From Marmoricola endophyticus (GTDB lineage: Bacteria > Actinomycetota > Actinomycetes > Propionibacteriales > Nocardioidaceae): a DNA stretch of 64,000 nt. Location: the NCBI RefSeq assembly GCF_014644415.1, contig NZ_BMKQ01000001.1, forward strand, positions 400,569 through 464,568, given 5' to 3'. A program made the position numbers and the translations under genes. This document shows, piece after piece, positions 47,075 through 58,872 of the stretch. Under the pieces are notes generated by a model that had not been told where the DNA came from, searched no databases, and saw nothing but the letters and a program-made list of their open reading frames with translations. Each line of letters starts with the position of its first letter. Within the stretch, counting starts at the first letter, position 1.

Positions 47075-47080
47075 ACCAGC

Positions 47081-48469
47081 ATGTCCCTCCTCGACACCGC
47101 CAGGAACGCCCTCAACGCGGGCGGCAGGAACGGCCTCGCGTCCACCGAGCGCCGCGACCCGATCGGCCTCGCCGTCGCCGGGCTGAACCGGCTCGCCGGC
47201 ACCGACCTGCTGGACCGCTTCGGCATCCGCAAGCAGACCGAGGAGACCGTCTACCGGGTCACCAGCGCCGGGTTCAAGACCCTCGGGGCGACCAGCCGAG
47301 TGTTCGCCCGGGCGGGCAAGGCGACGAAGGGCGCCCGCCCGGCGACCGCCGCGACGTCCACCGGCGTGTTCGACCTGACGCCGAGCGAGGACGACCAGAT
47401 GCTCGTCGACGTCGTGACCGAGCTGGCCGACGAGGTCGTACGCCCCGCCGCTGCCGACGCCGACACTGCCTGCGAGGCGCAGGCAGAGGTGCTCGAGGCC
47501 ACCGTCGAGCTCGGTCTGCCGATCCTCGGCCTGCCCGAGAAGGTCGGCGGCATCTCCGAGGAGCGCACCGCGATGGCGGGCACGCTGGTCCACGAGGCGC
47601 TCGCCAAGGGCGACATGGGGCTGGCCGTCGCCGCCCTCGCGCCGGGCGCCGTCGCGACCGCGATCGGGCTCTTCGGCACCGACGAGCAGCAGCAGACGTA
47701 CCTCCCCGCCTTCACCGAGCCCGCCGGAGACACCGGGGTCCCGGCCGCGGCCCTGGCGCTGACTGAGCCACGGGTGCTCTTCGACCCGCGCACGCCGCAG
47801 ACGACGGCGAGGCGGGAGGGCGACGGCTTCGTGCTCGACGGCGTGAAGTCGATGGTGCCGCGCGGCGCCGACGCCGAGCTGTTCGTCGTGGGAGCGATGC
47901 TGGACGGCACGCCCGCGCTGTTCCTCGTCGAGTCCGGGACCGAGGGCATCACCATCGAGTCCGAGCCCTCCATGGGCGTCCGTGCCGCGTCGCTCTCCCG
48001 GCTGCACCTCGACGGGGTCCGGGTGGGTGCGATCGCGCTGCTCGGCGACCCGGACGGTACGTCGTACGCCGAGACCCTCCGGCTCTCCCGGCTGGCCTGG
48101 TGCGCGCTGAGCGTCGGCACGGCGCAGGCGGTGCTCGACTACGTGACGCCGTACGTCAAGGAGCGCGAGGCCTTCGGCGAGCCGATCGCCCACCGGCAGT
48201 CGGTCGCGTTCATGGTGGCGAACATCGCGATCGAGCTCCAGGCGATGCGCCTGGTCACCTACAAGGCCGCGGGACGCGTGGCGGCGGGCAAGGACGCGAC
48301 CCGTGAGATCGGCCTCGCCCACCGGATCTGCACCGAGAAGGGCATGCAGATCGGCCTGGACGGCGTGCAGCTGCTCGGCGGGCACGGGTTCGTCAAGGAG
48401 CACCCCGTCGAGCGGTGGTACCGCGACCTGCGCGCCATCGGCGTCATGGAGGGAGGGGTCCTGGTCTAG
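47081..48469 (+). CDS. Acyl-CoA dehydrogenase family protein (1)
   Basis: 462 residues. A 110-residue N-terminal extension rich in small residues precedes the dehydrogenase fold, with VLGLPEKVGGISEERT, ALTEPRVLFDPR in place of the more usual TEP-x-x-GSD and, C-terminally, HRICTEKGMQIGLDGVQLLGGHGFVKEHPVERWYRDLR. The protein ends at VMEGGVLV, shorter than most, so the usual YEGT-x-x-I flavin-binding tail is lost. It may be a partner subunit to the neighbouring dehydrogenase in a heteromeric enzyme (inference). Confidence 0.85.
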   Translation: MSLLDTARNALNAGGRNGLASTERRDPIGLAVAGLNRLAGTDLLDRFGIRKQTEETVYRVTSAGFKTLGATSRVFARAGKATKGARPATAATSTGVFDLTPSEDDQMLVDVVTELADEVVRPAAADADTACEAQAEVLEATVELGLPILGLPEKVGGISEERTAMAGTLVHEALAKGDMGLAVAALAPGAVATAIGLFGTDEQQQTYLPAFTEPAGDTGVPAAALALTEPRVLFDPRTPQTTARREGDGFVLDGVKSMVPRGADAELFVVGAMLDGTPALFLVESGTEGITIESEPSMGVRAASLSRLHLDGVRVGAIALLGDPDGTSYAETLRLSRLAWCALSVGTAQAVLDYVTPYVKEREAFGEPIAHRQSVAFMVANIAIELQAMRLVTYKAAGRVAAGKDATREIGLAHRICTEKGMQIGLDGVQLLGGHGFVKEHPVERWYRDLRAIGVMEGGVLV

Positions 48470-48515
48470 GGCCGGTACGCACCCGCGAGTCCACCCCACG
48501 AACCAGGAGACAGTC

Positions 48516-49760
48516 ATGATCAACCTCGAAGCCCCGAAGAAGTTCCAGCCGCTGGTCGGCCAGGCCCACCAGGTCGCGATGAACATGCTGCGACCGATCT
48601 CACGCCGCTACGACGAGGGCGAGCACGAGTACCCCAAGGAGCTCGACATGCTCGCCGCCATGATTGATGGCCTGTCGGACTCCGGTCAGGCGCAGGGCGC
48701 CGGCGCCTCCGGCGTCGGCGAGAAGACCGAGGCGGAGAAGCGCAAGGACGCCGAAGCTGAGAAGTCAGGCAAGGGCGGCACCCGCAACGGCTCCAACCTC
48801 GCCTCCGTGCTCTCGATCATGGAGATGTGCTGGGGCGACGTCGGGCTCCTGCTCTCCATGCCGCGCCAGGGCCTGGGCAACTCCGCCATCTCCTCGGTCG
48901 CGAACGCCGAGCAGCTCGAGCGGTTCGACGGCGTGTGGGCCGGGATGGCGATCACCGAGCCCGAGGTCGGCTCGGACTCCGCCCGGATCCGTACGACGGC
49001 CACCAAGGACGGCGACGAGTACGTCATCAACGGCGAGAAGATCTACGTCACCTCCGGAGACCGCGCCGACCACATCGTGGTCTGGGCGACCCTGGACAAG
49101 GAGCAGGGCCGCGCGGCCATCAAGTCCTTCGTGGTGCCCAAGGGCACGCCTGGCATGGAGGTCGAGCGGCTCGAGCACAAGCTGGGCATCCGCGCCTCCG
49201 ACACGGCGGCGATCCGCTTCACCGACTGCCGGGTGCCTGCCGAGAACCTCCTGGGCTCGCCCGACATCGACACCAAGCAGGGCTTCGCGGGCGCCATGGC
49301 GACCTTCGACAACACCCGGCCGCTGGTGGCGTCGATGGCCGTCGGCTGCGCCCGGGCCGCGCTGGACCTGACCCGCGAGCTGCTGACCGACGCCGGCGTC
49401 GACATCGACTACGACGCCCCGACGTACTCGCTCTCGGCGGCGGCCGCCCGCTTCATCGCGATGGAGGCCGACTGGGAGGGCGCGTACCTGCTCACCCTGC
49501 AGTCGGCGTGGATGGCCGACAACAAGCAGCCGAACTCGATGCAGGCGTCCATGGCCAAGGCCAAGGCCGGCCGGGTCGGCTCCGACATCACGCTGGGCTG
49601 TGTGGAGCTGTGCGGCTCGGTCGGCTACTCCGAGCACGACCTGCTGGAGAAGTGGGCACGCGACTCCAAGATCCTCGACATCTTCGAAGGCACCCAGCAG
49701 ATCCAGCAGCTGATCGTCGCCCGCCGGGTGCTGGGCCTGACCAGCGCCGAGCTGAAGTAG
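48516..49760 (+). CDS. Acyl-CoA dehydrogenase family protein (2)
   Basis: 414 residues with the standard features: AITEPEVGSDSARIRT, FAGAMATFDNTRPLVASMAVG, and ILDIFEGTQQIQQLIVARRVLG carrying the flavin tail. A central Glu/Lys-rich insertion (EKTEAEKRKDAEAEKS, about residue 70) is unusual. ATG 48516 has an AGGAGA 8 nt upstream. It lies 46 nt after gene (1) and is probably co-transcribed under the same palindromic operator. Substrate length is unknown. Confidence 0.9.
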   Translation: MINLEAPKKFQPLVGQAHQVAMNMLRPISRRYDEGEHEYPKELDMLAAMIDGLSDSGQAQGAGASGVGEKTEAEKRKDAEAEKSGKGGTRNGSNLASVLSIMEMCWGDVGLLLSMPRQGLGNSAISSVANAEQLERFDGVWAGMAITEPEVGSDSARIRTTATKDGDEYVINGEKIYVTSGDRADHIVVWATLDKEQGRAAIKSFVVPKGTPGMEVERLEHKLGIRASDTAAIRFTDCRVPAENLLGSPDIDTKQGFAGAMATFDNTRPLVASMAVGCARAALDLTRELLTDAGVDIDYDAPTYSLSAAAARFIAMEADWEGAYLLTLQSAWMADNKQPNSMQASMAKAKAGRVGSDITLGCVELCGSVGYSEHDLLEKWARDSKILDIFEGTQQIQQLIVARRVLGLTSAELK

Positions 49761-49770
49761 GCGGCCCGGG

Positions 49771-52463
<2,693 letters not shown>

Positions 52464-52504
52464 GCCTGCGGGAGCGGTGCGGCGCCCCCACCTATCGTGA
52501 CGAG

Positions 52505-53314
52505 GTGCCCGACTCCCGCCGGTCCGTCGACGACGACGCGCCCACCGCTCCCATCCGCGCGGGCGCGGTGCGCGACGAGCGCGCCGACGCGACCCGACGC
52601 GAGGACCGCGACGACCGGGGCGAGACACAGGAGCCTTCACGGGACCAGGCCCCACCTGCCGCGCGTTGGTTCGCCCGCGGCCTGGTGGGCCTGCTGGCCG
52701 TGGTCGGGCTGGTCGTCCTGGTGCTGTTCCTGGTCGCCCGCGTGGCCCACCTGCCCGACCTGAACCCGTTCGACTCGAAGACCACCGACCGCAGCCAGCC
52801 GGCCCTGCTGAAGTCGGTGCGCGATCTCTCGCGCTTCGTCGCCGCCGAAGGCGACTTCCAGGTCGTCGTCGACCTCCAGAACAACCGGGACAACGTGCCC
52901 GAGTTCCTGCTCAACGAGCGCACGCTGTTCGTCGCCGCCGGAAGCGTCGAGTCGTACGTCGACTTCGCGGCCCTCGACAAGGGCGCCGTGAAGGTCGTCG
53001 ACGACGACACCGTCGAGGTGACCCTGCCCGCGCCGGAGCTGGGCCGGCCGAGCCTGGACGTCGACAAGTCGTACGCGTACTCCGAGCAGCGCGGCCTGCT
53101 GAACCGGCTCGGCGACCTGGTCGGCTCCGGGGCCGGGGACGACCAGCAGCAGCTCTACGAGCTGGCCGATCAGAAGATCGCCGCCGCCGCGACGCGGGCC
53201 GGCCTCACCGACCGCGCCGAGGCCAACACCGAGAAGACGCTCGACGGCCTGTTCGGCTCGCTGGGGTACGACGACGTGCGCGTCACGTTCACCGGCGGCG
53301 CCGACGACCGCTGA
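52505..53314 (+). CDS. DUF4230 membrane-anchored protein
   Basis: 269 residues. A 58-residue acidic/Arg-rich cytosolic tail is followed by one membrane helix (LVGLLAVVGLVVLVLFLVARV) and an outside DUF4230-type domain with DLSRFVAAEGDFQVVVDLQ and VTLPAPELGRPSLDVDKSYAYSEQRGLLNRLGDLV. Function unknown. GTG 52505 has TATCGT (52493-52498) 6 nt upstream. Precedes tRNA-Leu by 100 bp with no recognised terminator. Confidence 0.78.
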   Translation: MPDSRRSVDDDAPTAPIRAGAVRDERADATRREDRDDRGETQEPSRDQAPPAARWFARGLVGLLAVVGLVVLVLFLVARVAHLPDLNPFDSKTTDRSQPALLKSVRDLSRFVAAEGDFQVVVDLQNNRDNVPEFLLNERTLFVAAGSVESYVDFAALDKGAVKVVDDDTVEVTLPAPELGRPSLDVDKSYAYSEQRGLLNRLGDLVGSGAGDDQQQLYELADQKIAAAATRAGLTDRAEANTEKTLDGLFGSLGYDDVRVTFTGGADDR

Positions 53315-53414
53315 CCACGGCCGCGGCGGCGGTGCCCGATTCCAGCTCTCGGGCCGATCGTTGCTATGGTTGCGCCCGCGCCGGAGAGGTCATCGAGCCG
53401 CTCGCGCACCACTC

Positions 53415-53500
53415 GTCCGGGTGGCGGAATAGGCAGACGCGCTAGCTTGAGGTGCTAGTCCCCGTATTAGGGGGTGGGGGTTCAAGTCCCCCCTCGGACA
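53415..53500 (+). tRNA. tRNA-Leu(GAG)
   Basis: An 86-nt class II tRNA. The acceptor stem pairs GTCCGGG with CTCGGAC (one G-U), the D-arm contains GGCGGAATAGGCAGACGC, the anticodon stem CTAGC/GCTAG frames loop TTGAGGT with anticodon GAG, the long variable arm is CCCCGTATTAGGGGG, and the T-arm is GGGGGTTCAAGTCCCCC. CCA is not encoded. It reads CUC/CUU leucine codons. Confidence 0.96.
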
Positions 53501-53505
53501 CAGCA

Positions 53506-53541
53506 GATCCCCGGGTCCTCCTCGTCGAGGACCCGGGGATC
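53506..53541 (+). terminator. Terminator after tRNA-Leu
   Basis: A perfect 15-bp stem (GATCCCCGGGTCCTC and its complement) with a CTCGTC loop, followed by AGTTCTGTG. It ends the tRNA transcript and also lies just beyond the convergent oxidoreductase gene. Confidence 0.85.
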
Positions 53542-53550
53542 AGTTCTGTG

Positions 53551-55137
53551 TCAGGCGAGGCGTACCGCGCGCAGGAGCACGTCGGAGACGTGGTGCGAGC
53601 TCGCCGCACCGGGCGGACGGTCGCGGGTCTCGTACGTCTCGACGCGCCAGTCGGCCGACTCAGCGATCGCCTGGTGGATCCGGTCGACGCCGACGAACGC
53701 GCCGTGGTCGAACATCCGGGTCTCGGTCGCCGCGTCGACCGGCGCCTGGAGCGGCGTGAGGTCGTGGGCCACCACGAGCAGGGTGCCGCCGGGGGCGACG
53801 CCGGCCAGCAGGTTGCCCAGGCCACGCTCGTCGGGGGTGCGCTGGAACGACCCGTACTGCAGCGACACCAGGTCGAAGCCTTCTGCACCGAAGGGGGCCA
53901 GGTCGTTGGCGTCACCGCGGACGCGCTCGACACGCAGGCCGCGCCGGTCCGCCTCGGCGCCGACGCGCACGAGCGCCGACGCCGAGATGTCGAAGGCCGT
54001 GACCGCCCAGCCGCGCTCGGCCAGCCAGAGCGCATCGGCGCCCTCGCCCGCGCCGACGTCGAGGGCCCGACCGACTGGGAGGTCGGAGGCCTCGGCGACC
54101 AGGGTCCCGTTGGGGTTGGCGCTCCAGACGTGGTCGTCGCCGCCGTACCTCGCCTCCCAGTCCGCGCGGGCGCCGCCCGCACCACTCTCGGCGGCCAGGT
54201 CCTCCTCGGCCAGGCTGAAGGCCACTCCTGCTCCGACGCGGCTGCCGTGCGCCGCGGCCGGCAGCACCTGCATCGACGGGTCGGTGAGGTTGCCGGCGGC
54301 GTACACCCCGGCCACCGAGGTGAGGCCCACCGGGTCCACCTCGACCACCGAGCCCAGCCCGCTGGCGTGCGGCACGGCCGTCACGCCGATCCCCTCCAGC
54401 ACGTCGGTCCGGGCCCGGAACCGGGGACCGACCAGGACCGCGTCGGCGGTCAGGGTCCGGCCCCCTCCGAGCTCCAGGCTCACTCCACCGGCCGGAGCAG
54501 CCTCGGTCACCCGCGTGACGGAGTCGGCGACGACCTCGACCCCGCCCGCACGCAAGGCGTCGAGGGCCTGATCGTCGACCCCCGCAGCGTCGTGCAGCAC
54601 CAGCGTGAGCCGGTCGGTGAGGTGGCGGAGCAGGGGAGTGGGGTGCAGCCCCATCGGGTGGGTGAGCACCTGCACCACCGCCTGGTCGCGCACCTCGTAG
54701 CCGTGGCAGAACGGGCAGTGGATCACCTCGCGCCCCCAGTGCTCCGCCAGGCCGGGGATGTCGGGGAGCTCGTCCTGGATGCCGGTCGCGGCGAGGATCC
54801 GCCGCGCGACCAGCGTGTGGCCGCCGCTCAGGGCCAGCCGGAACGCGCCCTTCTCGCCGGAGACGTCGAGCACGCGGCCGGTGAGGACCTCGCCGCCGTA
54901 CGAGCGCACTTCCTCGGCGCCGACCGCGCGCAGCTCGGCGGGCTCGGCGCCCTCGCGACCGAGGTAGCCGTGCATGTGCGCGGCGGGGGCGTTTCGGGCG
55001 GTGCCGTCGTCGACGACGACGACCGTACGACGCTGCCGCGCCAGCTGGAGGGCGCCGGCCAGCCCGGCGGCCGAGCCGCCGATGACGGCGACGTCGCAGT
55101 GTCGTTCGATGGTCCGGTGCTCAGGGTGATCGGTCAT
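53551..55137 (-). CDS. Fused FAD-dependent oxidoreductase and SAM methyltransferase
   Basis: 528 residues. The first 320 are thioredoxin-reductase-like: VIGGSAAGLAGAL FAD loop, the redox CPFC motif in HCPFCHGYE, and AGVYAAGNLTDPS. From about 330 a class I methyltransferase begins: VGRALDVGAGEGADALWLAERG, TAFDISASALVRV and a PGGTLLVVAHD strand. Such fusions occur in actinobacteria without a known reaction. ATG 55137 follows TAGGGT (55144-55149, minus) by 6 nt and diverges from an XRE regulator, its probable controller. Confidence 0.88.
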   Translation of the reverse strand: MTDHPEHRTIERHCDVAVIGGSAAGLAGALQLARQRRTVVVVDDGTARNAPAAHMHGYLGREGAEPAELRAVGAEEVRSYGGEVLTGRVLDVSGEKGAFRLALSGGHTLVARRILAATGIQDELPDIPGLAEHWGREVIHCPFCHGYEVRDQAVVQVLTHPMGLHPTPLLRHLTDRLTLVLHDAAGVDDQALDALRAGGVEVVADSVTRVTEAAPAGGVSLELGGGRTLTADAVLVGPRFRARTDVLEGIGVTAVPHASGLGSVVEVDPVGLTSVAGVYAAGNLTDPSMQVLPAAAHGSRVGAGVAFSLAEEDLAAESGAGGARADWEARYGGDDHVWSANPNGTLVAEASDLPVGRALDVGAGEGADALWLAERGWAVTAFDISASALVRVGAEADRRGLRVERVRGDANDLAPFGAEGFDLVSLQYGSFQRTPDERGLGNLLAGVAPGGTLLVVAHDLTPLQAPVDAATETRMFDHGAFVGVDRIHQAIAESADWRVETYETRDRPPGAASSHHVSDVLLRAVRLA

Positions 55138-55178
55138 GCCGCGACCCTAGACAGGTAGCCCGGTTTCAGAAAAGGCTC

Positions 55179-55206
55179 TTGCAGCATTCGCAACTCCTGC
55201 CAGACT
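55179..55206 (+). promoter_or_regulatory. Promoter of the XRE regulator gene
   Basis: TTGCAG (55179-55184), 16-nt spacer and CAGACT (55201-55206) end 6 nt before ATG. TTGC-N7-GCAA (55179-55193) is a possible operator lying between the divergent promoters. Confidence 0.5.
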
Positions 55207-55212
55207 GCTGCC

Positions 55213-55770
55213 ATGAGCGAGTCCGCCGACGTCGAGTCCCTGGCCCGGAGCCGGCTGCGCACGCTGCGCGCCACCATGGGCTACTCGCTGGACGACCTGG
55301 CCGCGCGTACGCACCTCAGCGCGTCCACCATCAGCCGTATCGAGACCGGCAAGCGCACGCTCGGGCTGGACGTGCTCGTCCCCCTCGCCCGCGCCCTCGA
55401 GGTGAGCCTGGACATGCTGTTCGAGGTCCCGGGGGACGAGGACGTCGTGATCCGTCCCGAGGGGCACAGCGTCGACGGTCGTACGACCTGGTCGCTCAGC
55501 CGCTCCGACGGCAGGACGAGCGCCCTGAAGATGCGCCTGGAGCCCACCGTGACGCCTCCCGAGCAGCGCGTCCATCCTGGTCACGACTGGTTCGTCGTCC
55601 TCGAGGGCCGGGTGACGCTGTGGCTCGGCGACCGGGAGATCGTCGTGGAGAGCGGCGAGGCGGCGGAGTTCAGCACGATGACGCCGCACTCGTTCGGCGC
55701 GCTGGACGGCCCGGCGGAGCTGATCGCGATCTTCGACCGCGACGGCCAGCGGGCCCACGTGCACCGCTGA
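55213..55770 (+). CDS. XRE-family regulator with cupin domain
   Basis: 185 residues: an N-terminal XRE helix-turn-helix (LRTLRATMGYSLDDLAARTHLSASTISRIETGKR, about 12-46) and a C-terminal cupin (HPGHDWFVVLEGRVTLWLGDREIVVESGEAAEF). These regulators sense a small ligand in the cupin. The gene diverges from the reductase-methyltransferase fusion over 75 bp and is the obvious candidate to control it. ATG 55213 is 6 nt after CAGACT. Confidence 0.9.
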   Translation: MSESADVESLARSRLRTLRATMGYSLDDLAARTHLSASTISRIETGKRTLGLDVLVPLARALEVSLDMLFEVPGDEDVVIRPEGHSVDGRTTWSLSRSDGRTSALKMRLEPTVTPPEQRVHPGHDWFVVLEGRVTLWLGDREIVVESGEAAEFSTMTPHSFGALDGPAELIAIFDRDGQRAHVHR

Positions 55771-55777
55771 GACAGGC

Positions 55778-56644
55778 TCACGAGTCCACCGAGCGCACGG
55801 CGTCGGCGACGCAGGCCAGCGCGAGCAGTCGTACGACGTCGACGCTCGCGCTCACCTGCCCGGTGGCCACCGCGACCAGGGCGTCTCCGTCGACGCGCGT
55901 GTGCGGGGGAATGAGCGCACGGGCCAGACCGTCGTGGCCGCCCTGGGCCACGACTCGGCACTCGGTCTTGTCCAGCGCGGCGTTCGTGACGACGACCCCG
56001 ATGGTCGTGTGCCGACCGTGGTCGGCTCCCGTGTCGATGCCGGGTGGGCCGTCCAGCACCGCCAAGGAGTCGAACGAGACCTCACCCCCGTGGTCGACGT
56101 CACCGAAGGCGTTCACCGCGACCAGCGCGGCGACCACGACCTCGCCGTGCCGGTGGGTCGCGTACCCGAGCCCGCCCCGCTTCCTGCCCTCCCCGCGCCA
56201 CTGGCCGACCATCGCACCGGTGCCGGCACCGACCGGACCGTGCAGGACCTGCTCACCGGTGGTCGCGCGCGCGGCGACGAGTCCCTCGGCCGGCCCCGGG
56301 CGGACGTCGGCGCGACCCACCGCGAGGTCGAACAGGCTCAGGCCGACCACGATCGGCACCCGGCCGCCGGGCGTGGGGACGCCGCGGCCCAACGACTCGT
56401 AGTGGCTCATGACCCCGTCGGCGGCCGCCAGCCCGAACGCCGAGCCGCCGCTGAGCACCACCGCGTCCGGGCCTCGTACCGACTTCAGCGGGTCGAGCAG
56501 CTCCAGCTCGCGGGACGCCGGAGCGCCGCCGCGTGCCTCGTACGACGCCACCGCGTCCGGCGGCAGCTCGACCACCGTGACGCCCGTGCGCGCCGCCTCG
56601 TCGGTCCAGTGCCCGACCCTGACCCCGTCCACGGCAACGTCCAT
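55778..56644 (-). CDS. P1 family (DmpA-like, S58) peptidase
   Basis: 288 residues. Family features include VRVGHWTDEAARTGVTVV at the start, VVLSGGSAFGLAAADGVM in the middle and TTIGVVVTNAALDKTECRVVA, which holds the self-processing nucleophile region. Members are N-terminal-nucleophile aminopeptidases cleaving small amides. No signal peptide. Starts 28 bp from the divergent gene at 56673. Confidence 0.86.
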   Translation of the reverse strand: MDVAVDGVRVGHWTDEAARTGVTVVELPPDAVASYEARGGAPASRELELLDPLKSVRGPDAVVLSGGSAFGLAAADGVMSHYESLGRGVPTPGGRVPIVVGLSLFDLAVGRADVRPGPAEGLVAARATTGEQVLHGPVGAGTGAMVGQWRGEGRKRGGLGYATHRHGEVVVAALVAVNAFGDVDHGGEVSFDSLAVLDGPPGIDTGADHGRHTTIGVVVTNAALDKTECRVVAQGGHDGLARALIPPHTRVDGDALVAVATGQVSASVDVVRLLALACVADAVRSVDS

Positions 56645-56672
56645 GGGCCCATGGTGCCGCTACCGTCGGGCC

Positions 56673-57311
56673 ATGGACACGTTCCGGGTGGGCTTCGTGC
56701 CCGGCGTCGAGCCGGACCGGTTCGTACGCCGCTGGCGCGAGCGTGAGCGGCGGCCGCTGGAGCTGGTGCTGCTCGAGGAGCACGCCGTCCGTGACGCGCT
56801 GGACGACGACCAGGTGCACATGGTGCTGGCCCGGCTCCCCGTGGACGCCGACGGTCTGCACCTGATCCCGCTCTGGGAGGAGCTTCCCGTCGCGGTGCTG
56901 GGCACGGACCACGTCCTCACGCTGCTCGACGACCTCGGCGAGGACGACCTCGCGGACGAGATCCGCAACGACGGGCCCGCGGCGCAGGCGATCGAGACCG
57001 CGGCCGCAGGCACGGGCGTCGCGCTGGTGCCGATGTCGCTCGCGCGGCTGCACCACCGCAAGGACGCCGTGATCCGGGTACGACGCGACGCTGCGCCCAC
57101 CCGGATCGGGCTCGCCTGGCGCCAGGGCCTCGACGACCCGGGCGCCGAGACCTTCATCGGCGTGGTCCGCGGCCGCCGGGCGGGGAGCACCCGCGGCGAC
57201 CAGGAGCGGGCGCGGAGCACGTCACCGTCACCCGACAAGCCACGGAGGCCGGCGAAGCAGCCCGACCGCAAGCGCAGCGCGGCACGCTCGCGCCCGGGTC
57301 GGCGCCGCTGA
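56673..57311 (+). CDS. LysR substrate-binding-domain protein without HTH
   Basis: 212 residues. The fold resembles the effector domain of LysR regulators (FRVGFVPGVEPDRFVRRW; GLHLIPLWEELPVAVLG; AAAGTGVALVPMSLARLH) but no DNA-binding helix-turn-helix precedes it. The last 45 residues are strongly basic and Ser/Pro-rich. ATG 56673 lies 6 nt after TACCGT (56661-56666). Possibly a ligand sensor or partner protein; function unknown. Confidence 0.75.
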   Translation: MDTFRVGFVPGVEPDRFVRRWRERERRPLELVLLEEHAVRDALDDDQVHMVLARLPVDADGLHLIPLWEELPVAVLGTDHVLTLLDDLGEDDLADEIRNDGPAAQAIETAAAGTGVALVPMSLARLHHRKDAVIRVRRDAAPTRIGLAWRQGLDDPGAETFIGVVRGRRAGSTRGDQERARSTSPSPDKPRRPAKQPDRKRSAARSRPGRRR

Positions 57312-57333
57312 GGTCGCGAGGCAGGATGGGGCC

Positions 57334-58659
57334 ATGAGCGACCCGAGCACCGGACCGTCGTACGACCCGAGCGCGGAGGTCGTCGACATCTGCCGCGACC
57401 TGATCCGCATCGACACCACGAACTACGGCGGCAACGAGGGCCCGGGGGAGCGCAAGGCCGCCGAGCACGTCGCGACGCTGCTCGACGAGGTCGGGATCGA
57501 GGCCGAGGTCTGGGAGGGGTACGCCGGCCGCGCGAACGTGATCGCGCACTGGGGCGGTGACGGGTCCGGGCGCCAGGACCCGCTGCTGCTGCACGGCCAC
57601 CTCGACGTGGTCCCGGCCGACGCCGCCGACTGGGCCGTCGACCCGTTCGCGGGCGAGATCCGCGACGGCATGGTCTGGGGCCGCGGAGCGGTCGACATGA
57701 AGGACTTCGACGCGATGCTGCTGTCCTCGCTGCGCGCGCGGGCCCGGGCCGGCGCGGTTCCCTCGCGCCCGCTCACGATCGTGTTCACCGCCGACGAGGA
57801 GGCCGGCGGCCACTACGGCGCCGGCCCGCTGGTCGAGCAGCGCCCCGAGGTCTTCGAGGGCGTGCGCGAGGCCGTCGGCGAGGTCGGTGGGTTCAGCGTC
57901 ACCGTGCGTGATCGTCGCGTGTACCTCATCCAGGCCGCCGAGAAGGGGATGGCCTGGATGCGGCTGACCGCACGCGGCAACGCCGGCCACGGCTCGATGC
58001 GGCACCCGGACAACGCCGTCGCCGCCCTGGCCGGCGCGGTCGCCCGGATCGGCCAGCACCAGTGGCCGGTCACCCTGACCCCCACGATGCAGGTGCTGCT
58101 GGCCTCCATCGGCGAGCTGGCCGGGGTCGAGGCGACGCCCGAGAACGCGCCCGCGCTGATCGAGGAGTTCGGGCCGGCCGCACGGATGCTCGGGGCGGTC
58201 ATCTCGCACACGGTCAACCCGACGATGCTCCAGGCCGGCTACAAGGTGAACGTCGTCCCGGGCGTCGCCACCGCGGGCATGGACGGCCGCTTCCTGCCCG
58301 GCCACGAGCAGGACTTCCTCGACACGCTCGCCGAGCTCGCCGGACCGCAGGTGGAGATCGAGTTCGAGACGAAGATGAGCGGCCTGGAGACGCCGTACGA
58401 CGGTGCCCTGACCGACGCGATCACGGCGTCGGTGCTGGCCGCCGACCCGGAGGCCGTCGTGGCGCCGTACCTCATGAGCGGCGGCACCGACGCCAAGCAC
58501 TGGGACCGTCTCGGCATCCGCAGCTTCGGCTTCGCGCCGCTGCGCCTGCCGGCCGACCTCGACTTCACCGGCCTGTTCCACGGTGTCGACGAGCGCGTCC
58601 CGACCGACGCCCTGGAGTTCGGTGCCCGCGTCTTCGACGACTTCCTGGACCGGGTGTAG
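57334..58659 (+). CDS. M20/M25/M40 family metallo-hydrolase
   Basis: 441 residues. Metal-binding and catalytic motifs are LLHGHLDVVPAD, WGRGAVDMKDFDAM, FTADEEAGGHYGAG and the C-terminal MSGGTDAKHWDRLGI. A lid domain lies between (about 200-320). Dipeptidase, deacetylase or carboxypeptidase activity is possible. ATG 57334 is 6 nt after CAGGAT. A repeat B cluster follows. Confidence 0.9.
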   Translation: MSDPSTGPSYDPSAEVVDICRDLIRIDTTNYGGNEGPGERKAAEHVATLLDEVGIEAEVWEGYAGRANVIAHWGGDGSGRQDPLLLHGHLDVVPADAADWAVDPFAGEIRDGMVWGRGAVDMKDFDAMLLSSLRARARAGAVPSRPLTIVFTADEEAGGHYGAGPLVEQRPEVFEGVREAVGEVGGFSVTVRDRRVYLIQAAEKGMAWMRLTARGNAGHGSMRHPDNAVAALAGAVARIGQHQWPVTLTPTMQVLLASIGELAGVEATPENAPALIEEFGPAARMLGAVISHTVNPTMLQAGYKVNVVPGVATAGMDGRFLPGHEQDFLDTLAELAGPQVEIEFETKMSGLETPYDGALTDAITASVLAADPEAVVAPYLMSGGTDAKHWDRLGIRSFGFAPLRLPADLDFTGLFHGVDERVPTDALEFGARVFDDFLDRV

Positions 58660-58676
58660 CCGCGGCACCTACCCCG

Positions 58677-58848
58677 TCGAGTGGTGCGTTCTGCCGGGTC
58701 GAGTACGCAGTTCCACAGGCGTGATCGCCCGTCGACCTGCAGAACGCACCACTCGTACCGGCGCAAGGCACCACTCGAGCCTGCAGAACGCACCACTCGT
58801 ACCGGCGCAAGGCACCACTCGAGCCTGCAGAAGGCACCACTCAACGGT
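58677..58848. repeat. Repeat family B cluster with 44-bp tandem units
   Basis: A forward GAGTGGTGC (58679-58687) faces five reverse GCACCACTC units. The right side is two and a half tandem units of 44 bp starting at 58736, 58780 and 58824, each reading CCTGCAGAA-, CGTACCGGCGCAAGG and GCACCACTCGA. It fills the 213-bp gap between the M20 and DUF5703 genes, which converge. No spacers differ, so it is not CRISPR. Confidence 0.85.
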
Positions 58849-58872
58849 GCAGGTGCCGCGCAGAGCGAATGG

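Noticed and set aside
58736-58847. Tandem 44-bp units as a CRISPR array
   Set aside because: The units are continuous with no unique spacers, and no cas genes are present.
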